DNA of 34,229 nt from Planctomycetia bacterium (GTDB taxonomy: Bacteria; Planctomycetota; Planctomycetia; Pirellulales; Thermoguttaceae), in contig JAUNSU010000036.1 of the NCBI GenBank assembly GCA_030539035.1, forward strand, positions 1 through 34,229, read 5' to 3'. Every line of letters begins with the position of its first letter. Positions within the stretch are counted from its first letter, which is position 1. Below are positions 17,232-24,996 of this stretch, one piece after another. The notes under the pieces are model-generated. The model made no database searches and was not told where the DNA came from. It saw only the letters and a program-made list of their open reading frames with translations. Made by a program: the position numbers and the translations under genes.

Positions 17232-19349
17232 TCAAGGAGCGATCGTCTTCATCGAACCGTATACTCCGGCTTTGGTAAAATCGAAAGGAACGAATCCGAT
17301 TTTAAAGGCGGGAGAATTCTTTTTCAGCCGATAATCCTGGTGCTCGGGATTGATAAAAAGAGGATCGGCAACGAGTCCCCCTTCGTCTTTTCCCGTCTTA
17401 ATCCAATCTTCATGCGATTTCTTTCCGAATTCGGCTTTTCCTTCGGTATTCCACCAGAGATTGGATCGGATATTGATCTTTGCCTTGTTGACATTGGCGT
17501 TGATCGCGTCTCCTCCGGTCCAATAGATGATATTATTTTCGAACGTGAAGGAGAGATGGTTTTCGATTCGGGTCGCTGCGACCTGCCGCGATACTCCTGT
17601 TTGCGGATTCGGTCCGCTGTCAACGAGAATATTATTCCGAATGATATTGTTCCTTCCGTAATGCTGATGAAAGGACCCGTCCGTTGTATTATAGACAAGA
17701 TTGTTCTCCATCAGGATTCCTTCCGATCCTTCATCGGTATAAAGCCCCCAGCCGCCGTATCCAAAAGATTTGATATTGCAGATCACATTATTGCAAACCC
17801 GGGTACCGGTCGAAGTTCCGAGCGTATAAACTCCGCCCATATCGGCCAACGCCCCCTGTCCGATATCATGGATTCGATTGTATTCGATAATATTACGGAA
17901 AGCAATTCCTGCGTATCCCCAATTCCAGCCTGCGGAAACGCCTGTATAGAAGAAATCACCAATATCATTGTGTGTAAGCCGGTTGTCTTCCGTATTATTT
18001 CCGATCCATACTCCGGTTGCCGACGCGTGAACACGGCCTCCTTCCCGAATGATGCAATTATCGACAACATTAAAATGGGAAAGGGAATACTTGTCAACAC
18101 GGCTGCTTCCGATTCGAACACCGCCTGCGCCGATATCCTGAATGATGGAATCAAGAATCTTGCATCCCCGGGCAGCTTTAAACCAGATCCCGTATTCGCC
18201 GATATGCTCGATCCGGCAATTTTTCAGAACGACATTGTTCGCAAAATCCATGGAGATCACGGCAAGAGCGAATGCCGCCGCCTGATTCGGTTCGAACTGA
18301 CTGGGTCCCGGCTGATCCAGGGGTCCGGTGATCGACGGATCAAGCGCTGCGGGCTTCATCATCGCAAGCCGACGAGGAGAATCGGTGTAAGCAAACGTCA
18401 ATCCTTCAAACCGGATCGATTGGACAGGATTATCTTTCGTTCCTTCAAATCGAACAAGCTCGATCAAATTGGATCGGGGAACGATCAGACGGGAGTTCCC
18501 GATTTTTTCCCCTTTTAAAGGATGATAATAGACTTTGCCCGCACATCCGTCGTAGAACCATTCGCCCGGCTGATCAAAGGCGGATCGAACATTTTCAATG
18601 CAGTATAAAGAGGTTTTGCGCCAAGGGTTCCAGGTTTTCATCGGAGTCCCTTTCATTTGAACAGTTCGGGTATTCGAATCGTATCCCAAAATGATTCGGC
18701 GGGTCGTGTCCCAATTATGATGAACGATCAGCTGTCCGAATTTTAATTCTTCTTTGGGAACGGAATTGAGAAGATCGAGATCTCCTTTCTTTGCGATAAT
18801 ATCCTGGCGCGTTGACGGCTTGGGGGCTTTTCGTGTTTTGGGATTCATGGGAAATTCTTCCTTGATCCCTTCCGGACTCAAAAAACCTTTATTCGGATAT
18901 CGGGCGCGAATTGCTCGATGATCGTTGACAAAAAGCTGTTCAAAATAGATCGGCTGTCCATTTTTTTTCGGAAGATTGGCGACCCAAATTCCGTTTTCCT
19001 CTCTCCAGCCGTCGAGAGAGATCCCTCCGGACAGAATACTTTTTCCCGGAATTCCTTTATAGAGGACAGGGGCGTTTTCCGATCCGGAATCTTCCGGTCC
19101 GAATAGGATGGGATCCGCGATGGAGTATTCCCCTTCCGCGAGAAAAACAGTCGATCCGGAAGTATCCTTTCCGGATTTTTTCAGATCTCTCAATGCGTCC
19201 CGAGCACGGCAAAGAGTCGAAAAAGGAGCTTCCTTCGTTCCCGGATTCGAATCCTTCCCTTGCGGGGAAACATAAAATTCCGCGGCTTTCAGCGATCCGC
19301 CCAAAAGGAAGATCAATCCGAAAAACAGCATATAATAAGGCTTCTTCAT
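17232..19349 (-). CDS. Secreted right-handed parallel beta-helix protein (possible GH141/polysaccharide-active)
   Basis: 705 residues from the ATG at 19349, chosen because it begins a clean signal peptide (MKKPYYMLFFGLIFLLGG, cut near LKA-AE); the frame stays open 19 codons further upstream without a better start. The mature N-terminus has the signature FYVSPQGKDSNPGTKEAPF followed by ARDALR, typical of secreted beta-helix enzymes. Residues about 330-650 are rich in short repeated strands of the N-N-I-I type (for example NNVVLKNCRIEHIGEYGIWF, ENNLVYNTTDGSFHQHYGRN). This fold is used by polysaccharide lyases and by glycoside hydrolases such as GH141 or GH120; the N-terminal signature favours the GH141-like group but catalytic residues cannot be fixed by eye. 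It follows the esterase gene after 64 bases on the same strand, suggesting joint action on one decorated glycan. Confidence 0.8.
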   Translation of the reverse strand: MKKPYYMLFFGLIFLLGGSLKAAEFYVSPQGKDSNPGTKEAPFSTLCRARDALRDLKKSGKDTSGSTVFLAEGEYSIADPILFGPEDSGSENAPVLYKGIPGKSILSGGISLDGWREENGIWVANLPKKNGQPIYFEQLFVNDHRAIRARYPNKGFLSPEGIKEEFPMNPKTRKAPKPSTRQDIIAKKGDLDLLNSVPKEELKFGQLIVHHNWDTTRRIILGYDSNTRTVQMKGTPMKTWNPWRKTSLYCIENVRSAFDQPGEWFYDGCAGKVYYHPLKGEKIGNSRLIVPRSNLIELVRFEGTKDNPVQSIRFEGLTFAYTDSPRRLAMMKPAALDPSITGPLDQPGPSQFEPNQAAAFALAVISMDFANNVVLKNCRIEHIGEYGIWFKAARGCKILDSIIQDIGAGGVRIGSSRVDKYSLSHFNVVDNCIIREGGRVHASATGVWIGNNTEDNRLTHNDIGDFFYTGVSAGWNWGYAGIAFRNIIEYNRIHDIGQGALADMGGVYTLGTSTGTRVCNNVICNIKSFGYGGWGLYTDEGSEGILMENNLVYNTTDGSFHQHYGRNNIIRNNILVDSGPNPQTGVSRQVAATRIENHLSFTFENNIIYWTGGDAINANVNKAKINIRSNLWWNTEGKAEFGKKSHEDWIKTGKDEGGLVADPLFINPEHQDYRLKKNSPAFKIGFVPFDFTKAGVYGSMKTIAP

Positions 19350-19413
19350 AAATACTTTCTTTCTGATTTGGGGTGAATATCTGTTCCAATGAAAAAAACA
19401 AGACACAAAAAAC

Positions 19414-20709
19414 TTATTCCGCGAGATCGCCGATCAGGAAGATCTGTCCGAACCAGACATTTGTTCCCTGATACTTGGGAGCGGCCAATTCCTTTTCCGG
19501 ATTCTGGAGCCGGAAAGCAACGATTTTTCGGTCCGGCTGCTTGGAATCGATCGTGATCTCAACGGAATGGACCTTATCGGGATCGAGTTTGTCCGCGATT
19601 CCCAAGGTTGCAAGACGCCAGTAAGTGCAATAGCTGTCGAATCGGGCAACGGGATGTTTACTCTTGACACCGTCAACAGTAATCCAAACCTGTCCGGCAT
19701 TCGGTCCGAGAAGATCGTAGATCATCGCTTTGGATCCTTTAAAGCGGAATTTGAGGGAACTGCCGGGAGTTCCCGATGTATAAATTGCGCTTCCCAATCG
19801 CTTTTCAAATGATTTTCGCTGGGGATCTTGAGGATCAAGCAGATTCCACGATCCGGACAGCATGGATTCGCGGATCGGAATGGCCTTTGCGTTTTCCCAA
19901 TTGTCTTTTACAAAAGAATGATCCAATTTTGAGGCATAATCGATCATGTGTGAAGGACGATCCATCTTCTTCATTTCCGTAAACGCGTCGGCGAGTAATT
20001 TTGTATAGATTTCGTGTCCTGCGGGAAGCGGATGAACACCGTCGGTTGAAAAATGAATTTTTCCTTCCTCCGGTTTTGGGGCCTTGTAAACGAGTTTTCC
20101 TTCCTGTTCAAGCTGAACGACGGGAACGCAGAAATTCACCGAAGGAATTCCGTAAAAGTCGGCCAGCATTTCCATTGCGGAAGCCGCTCGGGAACAATTG
20201 CCGGCAAGAATGCATTTTTCCTGTCCAACAGAAAAAGTGTAAACAAAAGCGATCTCGGTTTTCGGAGCCGCCTTCCAGATCTTTCGGACGATTCCTTCCA
20301 TGGAGCACCAGATATTTTGCGGACTTGTCCCGCCATCATTGACGGCAAATTCGACAAAGACGAGTTCCGGATTGTATTGCAGAACATCCTGATCAAGCCG
20401 AAAAACACCGAGCGAGCTCCCGGTTCCGCCGATTGCCGCATGGATCTCTTCCAATTTCGCACTGGGATACTGTTTGCGAAACCAGTCCATGGATTGAACA
20501 CGCCAGCCATTTTGAGCGGTAATGGATCCGCCAAGATAAGCGATTCGAACCTGTTCGCCCTTCTCCAGCCGGGCAAGCGTATTGGGGAGTCCATCCCGAA
20601 GACGCATTGCTTTTGCCGGAATATCCTGATAAACCGGATCGGCCGCATGGACAAAAGGCAAAATATTCAGAATCATCAAAAAAACGAACCCGCGCAGTAT
20701 ACTTCTCAT
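19414..20709 (-). CDS. Secreted SGNH/GDSL-family esterase
   Basis: 431 residues from the ATG at 20709, preceded by AAAGGAAG and opening a signal peptide cut near VHA-AD; a longer upstream start lacks these features. Block I is LGGSITAQNGW with candidate nucleophile Ser62 (GGSI in place of GDSL), block II has Gly95, block III is FAVNDGG with Asn124, and block V is DGVHP with Asp223 and His226, so the SGNH residues are complete. The hydrolase domain covers about residues 30-245 and the last 180 residues form a beta-rich accessory domain. Relatives deacylate carbohydrates, for example removing acetyl groups from xylan, pectin or host glycans. It is first in a two-gene unit with the beta-helix protein and has its own promoter. 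Confidence 0.85.
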   Translation of the reverse strand: MRSILRGFVFLMILNILPFVHAADPVYQDIPAKAMRLRDGLPNTLARLEKGEQVRIAYLGGSITAQNGWRVQSMDWFRKQYPSAKLEEIHAAIGGTGSSLGVFRLDQDVLQYNPELVFVEFAVNDGGTSPQNIWCSMEGIVRKIWKAAPKTEIAFVYTFSVGQEKCILAGNCSRAASAMEMLADFYGIPSVNFCVPVVQLEQEGKLVYKAPKPEEGKIHFSTDGVHPLPAGHEIYTKLLADAFTEMKKMDRPSHMIDYASKLDHSFVKDNWENAKAIPIRESMLSGSWNLLDPQDPQRKSFEKRLGSAIYTSGTPGSSLKFRFKGSKAMIYDLLGPNAGQVWITVDGVKSKHPVARFDSYCTYWRLATLGIADKLDPDKVHSVEITIDSKQPDRKIVAFRLQNPEKELAAPKYQGTNVWFGQIFLIGDLAE

Positions 20710-20774
20710 TAAAAATCTTCCTTTCCAAAAACTCCTGCTCTTCAAGAAACGATCAACACACATTCAACAGATCG

Positions 20775-20803
20775 ATTATACATTTTTCCATACTTGAAAA
20801 CAA
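20775..20803 (-). promoter_or_regulatory. Sigma-70 promoter for the esterase/beta-helix pair
   Basis: On the minus strand TTGTTT (20798-20803) and TATAAT (20775-20780) are 17 bases apart, about 66 bases before the esterase ATG. The -10 is a perfect match. The rest of the 293-base divergent gap is very AT-rich and shows no convincing plus-strand promoter. Confidence 0.65.
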
Positions 20804-21002
20804 GCAGAGAGCCGATTTTTTACTAAAATCCGCATAAACGATTCAATCCCGACATAAGGAATAAATTTTCCATTTTACTTAATAAAACGTTCATTTTGGC
20901 CGAAATAGAGAGAGACAACGGATAAAAACCGTGGGATGTATTGGAATGAAGATATTAAAATACAAAATATATATAAATTACATAATTAAATACACAGGTA
21001 AA

Positions 21003-23693
21003 ATGTTTAAATTTAAAAAGATTTCTCTGGATATGCAAAGTTCAGCAAAATGGGCAAGCGTTTTACTTTGCGCATTTTTAACATTTTTAATCGCCTTTGG
21101 TGAGAAACTTTCTTCTGCGGAAGAAAACGCTTCTCCTCAACCCGTTCCCCCTGCGGAAAAGCAAGGGGATCCTTCCCTTTCCATTAAGGATATTCAGCAA
21201 TTCGCGAATCCCAATCAGAGAAATACAACGAATCAATTAAAAAAGAAGGAAAAAGACACTCGGGAACACGTTGTTCCATCGCAGCATTTCCAGATGGAGA
21301 TCCTTCCCTTTGTGGAAAAGGACGAACTTTGCGAGAATGAAGATTCTCTTTGGCGGGAATGTTCTGCGGCTCTCAGACCCTATTTATCTCTTCTTCGGAA
21401 TGAAGAATTAACAACGGCCTGGACCAGGCAGACGGAATTTTACATTGAAAATGCGCTCCGGGCTCTGGATGATTCTCCGGAAATGGCGCGGAAACATCTT
21501 GCCAACCTTCAAAAGCAGCTTCTATTTCTGGACAACGTCAAAAGGGACATTATTAAAACCGGACAACAGGAACAGATATCTCCTGAAAACGGAACCCCTT
21601 CTTCTTACGGGATCAAATTGACCGCGGCGGAAATGGAGCTTCCGGAGGTTTCCAAAAAAGATTCCCAAAAGAAGGAGAACAAATACAAGGCCCTTTTTGA
21701 TTGGGCGGTCAAAAAAGACGAACCGGCGGTTTCCAAAATTGAGGGATCCTCATTATTGATGAATCGATATCCTCTCGCAAGCCGTCTGGAAATTATGGAT
21801 TCTTTTCGATACTCACTGGATCGGCGGATTTATCTTTGGGCTCTTGCCGCAGATTATTATGATCTGAAATTGAAAAATCAGCTTGTTCCTCCAAAGCCGT
21901 TGACCTCGGACAAAGCGGCCGAACTCCGAAAAAAAACGGAAATGGTCCGAAATTATTTCGGGATTACGGAGGAAGGACAAAAATGGCGAAAAACATTTGA
22001 AGTCGATTCCCTTTTCAATGAACTGGACAAGATTTATCAGATCATGATCAATCCCCAGTATTTTCTTCCCATTTCCAATAAAGACATGAAAAGCACATCG
22101 CCGAATGATGTTCGCAAAAAAGAGCTTGCGTATCAGATCTCGTTCCTTTACGATCGAATCAATACGATCTGCTATAAAATCGTATCGACACCGATGAGTC
22201 CGGACCAGATGGCTGTTTTCAAAAAAGAACCGCTCGCCGGCTGGGTTGCCCTTCTGAATGAATACAGCTGCGATCAGGCCGATCCGGAAGATCTCCTTTG
22301 GACCTTTGAAATTTATGAACGGACTTCCGGATCCGATATCGGTGAAGAACTTTACCGGCTTGCTTGGAGAATGAAAACCTCTCATTCCGAAGCCTGCCGC
22401 AAATTCGGAGAAGCAATTGACGTGATTTACGACAACGCAAACGCGAAAGTTTATATCTCCGAAGTCCTGATCAGCCGTTTGCTTCCGATTACGGATCCCG
22501 AATTCGATGTGGTGAACGAGTATATTTTGAATAATCCTGTTGCCGGACAACGGCGAACCGATAATCAGATCTCGATCGAACTTGTTCCCGATCCCAGTCG
22601 AATTTTGATGAATCTTCTGATTCGCGGACGCATGATCGCATCAACCAGCAGTACGGTTTATCCGGCAACGCTCTACAATCAAAGTTTTTCTACCTATGTC
22701 GGACGAAAAGAACTGGAATGGAAAAAGTACGGGATACTCTATTCGCCCACCGAAGTTTTTGTCAATCTTTCGAACGAACTCAGCGGAGTGCAAACGGACA
22801 TGGATTTTGTCCCATTACTTGGTGATCTGATCAAGGAAGTCGCCAAGGGCCAGTATGAACTTCAGCAGCCCGACATACAAAGGATCACCCAGGACCGGAT
22901 CAAAAGAGAAGTGCGCCAGCGAATTGATCAAGAGGCGAATGCGCGGTTCGATGCGACCAATACTCGATTAAAAGAACGGTTTTTCGGCCATTTGGATCGA
23001 TTGGGACTCGATCTGAACCTCCAGAAATCGAGAACAACCGAGGAATGGATTCTCGCTTCTCTTCGTCTGGAAACCAATCAATCGCTGGGAAGCCAAACGG
23101 TGGAGCCGCCGACAATGCCGGGCGCTTTCGCCGATCTGAAAGTTCATGAGTCAACGATCAATACATTTCTTTCCCGTCTGGAACTTCAGGGAAAGATCAT
23201 GAATGTCGAAGAATTGCTCACGCATTTGGGGAACCGATTACAAACTCCCTTCTTTAAAAATCTGAAATTGGAAGAGAATGCAAATCTCTATTTTGAGATG
23301 GCGAGAATGGATCCTATTACCGTTCGCTTTTATGAGGACCGAATTCTTTTGCGGCTCGCTCTTTCCGCGATCGAATGGGAAGGAAGAATTTTCGAAGGGA
23401 TCAAGGTAACCGTATCCTTCCGGCCATTTGAAGACGGATCAGGACGGCCTGCCCTGATTCGGGACGGAATGGTGCGAATCGACGGTCCAATGAATATTCG
23501 GGCTCAGATCCTTCTTCGATCGATTTTTTCAAAAGTGTTTCCGACAAATGAGATCACCAGTCTGGTTCCGCCGTTTTTTGAAAGAGACAAACGATTTACC
23601 GGATTGTCGACGGGGCTTTGCCGAATTTCCCGAAGATGGTTCTGCATTTCCATTGTCCATCCGATTGAAGGAACGTTTTACAAATACCGATAA
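21003..23693 (+). CDS. Large secreted or membrane-anchored protein of unknown family
   Basis: 896 residues from the ATG at 21003; in-frame starts at 20946 and 21033 and a GTG at 20931 are also possible, none with a strong ribosome site. A hydrophobic stretch (WASVLLCAFLTFLIAFG, residues 17-33) followed by KLSSA-EEN looks like a signal peptide. The mature protein is largely helical, charged and without recognisable catalytic motifs, Cys pairs or repeats. The middle (about 230-520) holds Trp/Tyr-rich helices, and the region near 620-680 is Arg/Gln-rich with coiled-coil character (RIKREVRQRIDQEANARFD). I do not recognise the family. It stands alone, divergent from the esterase gene. A structural or envelope role is possible but unproven. 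Confidence 0.75.
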   Translation: MFKFKKISLDMQSSAKWASVLLCAFLTFLIAFGEKLSSAEENASPQPVPPAEKQGDPSLSIKDIQQFANPNQRNTTNQLKKKEKDTREHVVPSQHFQMEILPFVEKDELCENEDSLWRECSAALRPYLSLLRNEELTTAWTRQTEFYIENALRALDDSPEMARKHLANLQKQLLFLDNVKRDIIKTGQQEQISPENGTPSSYGIKLTAAEMELPEVSKKDSQKKENKYKALFDWAVKKDEPAVSKIEGSSLLMNRYPLASRLEIMDSFRYSLDRRIYLWALAADYYDLKLKNQLVPPKPLTSDKAAELRKKTEMVRNYFGITEEGQKWRKTFEVDSLFNELDKIYQIMINPQYFLPISNKDMKSTSPNDVRKKELAYQISFLYDRINTICYKIVSTPMSPDQMAVFKKEPLAGWVALLNEYSCDQADPEDLLWTFEIYERTSGSDIGEELYRLAWRMKTSHSEACRKFGEAIDVIYDNANAKVYISEVLISRLLPITDPEFDVVNEYILNNPVAGQRRTDNQISIELVPDPSRILMNLLIRGRMIASTSSTVYPATLYNQSFSTYVGRKELEWKKYGILYSPTEVFVNLSNELSGVQTDMDFVPLLGDLIKEVAKGQYELQQPDIQRITQDRIKREVRQRIDQEANARFDATNTRLKERFFGHLDRLGLDLNLQKSRTTEEWILASLRLETNQSLGSQTVEPPTMPGAFADLKVHESTINTFLSRLELQGKIMNVEELLTHLGNRLQTPFFKNLKLEENANLYFEMARMDPITVRFYEDRILLRLALSAIEWEGRIFEGIKVTVSFRPFEDGSGRPALIRDGMVRIDGPMNIRAQILLRSIFSKVFPTNEITSLVPPFFERDKRFTGLSTGLCRISRRWFCISIVHPIEGTFYKYR

Positions 23694-23695
23694 AC

Positions 23696-23713
23696 ACGAA
23701 AAAATTCGTTTTT
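23696..23713 (+). terminator. Possible weak terminator after the 896-residue protein
   Basis: ACGAA (23696-23700) and TTCGT (23705-23709) pair around an AAAA loop and run into five T (23709-23713), three bases after the stop codon. The stem is only five pairs, so termination may be partial. Confidence 0.35.
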
Positions 23714-23865
23714 CTGCAAAGCCGATCGGCAAAGGAGAGAAGAGCGATCTTCAGGGTATTCCTAAAAACACTGCTTCCTGTTCGGCCCGAATCAGAAAAC
23801 ATCGTAAAGACAGGAAAATACGCCCCGGGAACCCCGAGGCCCCAGGAGGTTTTGAGAACCGTCCT

Positions 23866-24120
23866 TTATTTTTTTGTTTTTTGATCGTTTTTCATTTCGT
23901 CGAGTACCCGCTTTTTCGTAAAGCAGGGGAGAGAATTTTCCGCTTCATCCGGGAATTCAAAAGATTCCAGGCGATTCGGAAGATCAGGAAGAGTATCGAC
24001 CGTCTTGCCGTATTCGGACGCGGGGAGATCCGGCCTGTTCGAGCACCCCAAAAAGGAAATCAGAGCAAACGAAATCAGGAAAAAAGGAATAATTGTCAAT
24101 GAATAATCAATATTTTTCAT
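23866..24120 (-). CDS. Small lipoprotein of unknown role
   Basis: 84 residues from the ATG at 24120, fixed by AGGAG 8 bases upstream. Residues 1-25 are a lipoprotein signal (hydrophobic LTIIPFFLISFALISF) ending in FLGC, with Cys26 the expected lipid-attachment site. The mature part is short, rich in Pro, Glu and Asp (RPDLPASEYGKTVDTLPDLP), and ends in a basic helix. Its size and Pro-rich start resemble small lipoproteins seen in planctomycetes, but no function can be assigned. It is alone on the minus strand, divergent from the 82-residue gene, with its own promoter. Confidence 0.75.
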   Translation of the reverse strand: MKNIDYSLTIIPFFLISFALISFLGCSNRPDLPASEYGKTVDTLPDLPNRLESFEFPDEAENSLPCFTKKRVLDEMKNDQKTKK

Positions 24121-24164
24121 CTCTTCGGCTCCTGAAGTTGTAAAAACGGGAATAAACAACCGAT

Positions 24165-24192
24165 ATTTTACCTTAAACAGCTCTTTTTACAA
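24165..24192 (-). promoter_or_regulatory. Probable sigma-70 promoter for the small lipoprotein
   Basis: On the minus strand TTGTAA (24187-24192) and TAAAAT (24165-24170) are 16 bases apart, giving a leader of about 38 bases before the ATG at 24120. Confidence 0.5.
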
Positions 24193-24251
24193 GAGAGTTT
24201 TTTAAAATTCCCCTTTAATAATTTTATGAGAAAAGGATAAAAGAGAGTAAA

Positions 24252-24500
24252 ATGGCCGATCGAAGTGAATATCAGGATAAAATCATTAAGCGATATTATA
24301 AAAACCTTGACGCTATTATGGAACAGAAGCTCTCGGAGCTGGTAACCGAGCTCTACTTATCGGAGGGAAAGAAAAGAGCACAGCTTTGGAAAAGAGCGGC
24401 CGCGGCGCTTAAAAATCTGGGGGTTCCCGAAGCTCAGATCCAACACCTGGTCGATCAGGATAATCCTGAACTTCTCCTTCGGTTTATTCAGCAAAAATAA
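24252..24500 (+). CDS. Small conserved-looking protein preceding dnaG
   Basis: 82 residues, no signal peptide, highly charged and helical (DRSEYQDKIIKRYYKNLDAI, then KLSELVTELYLSEGKKRAQL). AGAG-type purines lie just before the ATG. The pattern of a small soluble helical protein starting MADRSEYQDKIIKRYY resembles a short hypothetical protein common in planctomycetes; I know of no function. It sits on the same strand as dnaG and rpoD, roughly where rpsU lies in the E. coli rpsU-dnaG-rpoD operon, but about 500 bases of non-coding DNA with its own promoters separate it from dnaG, so it is probably a separate transcript. Confidence 0.8.
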   Translation: MADRSEYQDKIIKRYYKNLDAIMEQKLSELVTELYLSEGKKRAQLWKRAAAALKNLGVPEAQIQHLVDQDNPELLLRFIQQK

Positions 24501-24559
24501 ATTTTTTGTTCCTCCATAATTCCTTAAACGGAACAGACATTGTAAAAAATCTCGGCAGC

Positions 24560-24598
24560 ATATATTGTATACAATTCCCTAAATACACACTGTATACT
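24560..24598. repeat. Two GTATAC palindromes upstream of the dnaG leader promoter
   Basis: A perfect 12-base palindrome ATTGTATACAAT lies near 24564-24575, and a second GTATAC within ACTGTATACTGA follows about 25 bases later. They could be operator half-sites or just AT-rich -10-like sequence. A further inverted repeat TTTTGCCC/GGGCAAAA lies at about 24613-24639, not followed by T, so it is not a normal terminator for the 82-residue gene. Confidence 0.35.
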
Positions 24599-24648
24599 GA
24601 TATTATTTCTTCTTTTGCCCTTTTTTTGGCCGGGCAAAAAAATTGCTC

Positions 24649-24677
24649 TTGACGCATTTTAAAAAAAACTTTATAAT
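24649..24677 (+). promoter_or_regulatory. Near-consensus sigma-70 promoter reading into the dnaG leader
   Basis: TTGACG (24649-24654) and TATAAT (24672-24677) are separated by exactly 17 bases, an 11-of-12 match. Transcription should start near 24684, 313 bases before the dnaG start, so it drives a long non-coding transcript. Confidence 0.8.
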
Positions 24678-24683
24678 CCGTGC

Positions 24684-24820
24684 GTTGCTTGGGAATACAG
24701 ACTCATTTCCTGATAAAAGGATGAGATCTTCCCCCCTTCAGGACGGAAGGGACCGGGCAAAAACCTTTTCTTTTGCAGAAAAGGAAAAAAAGGAGGTTTT
24801 CCTGTCTTACAACACGGAGT
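24684..24820 (+). ncRNA. Candidate structured small RNA or dnaG leader element
   Basis: About 137 bases without a gene, directly downstream of a near-consensus promoter. Self-complementary parts include CTCAT/ATGAG, CCCTTC/GAAGGG (6-base loop), CCTTTTCT/AGAAAAGG (5-base loop), and a long-range pairing of ACAG with CTGT and GTTG with CAAC that closes the whole. An alternative rod-like fold is possible, pairing CTGATAAAAGG with CCTTTT...CAG. A strong AGGAGG (24791-24796) lies in the 3' part without a useful start codon. It does not match RNase P, tmRNA or SRP RNA by eye; a 6S-like RNA cannot be shown or ruled out. It may instead be a long regulatory leader of dnaG. Confidence 0.45.
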
Positions 24821-24834
24821 GAATTGTATATAAT
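24806..24834 (+). promoter_or_regulatory. Second probable promoter for dnaG
   Basis: CTTACA (24806-24811) and a perfect TATAAT (24829-24834) are 17 bases apart, overlapping the 3' end of the candidate RNA. It would give a leader of about 156 bases before dnaG. No gene is seen between it and the dnaG start. Confidence 0.5.
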
Positions 24835-24996
24835 ACTGTTTTCGAAGGAAATGTTTTTCCGCAAAGGGAATCGGTAATCGATATTCCTGATCGGGAAAGC
24901 GGAGAATCCGGAGAATGATCCAATCGTATTTCGTATCATACGCACTAAGCAGAAGTATTATTAAGTATTATAGGCAATGTATAAACAGGTATTGAT

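Noticed and set aside
17217..18518. Long open frame on the plus strand opposite the beta-helix gene (433 codons).
   Set aside because: It starts inside the terminator region, has no domain, and lies opposite a clear secreted beta-helix protein.
24684..24820. Naming the candidate RNA as 6S, SRP, RNase P or tmRNA.
   Set aside because: None of the conserved signature sequences of the last three is visible, and a 6S call needs a covariance search; only a structured transcript is supported.
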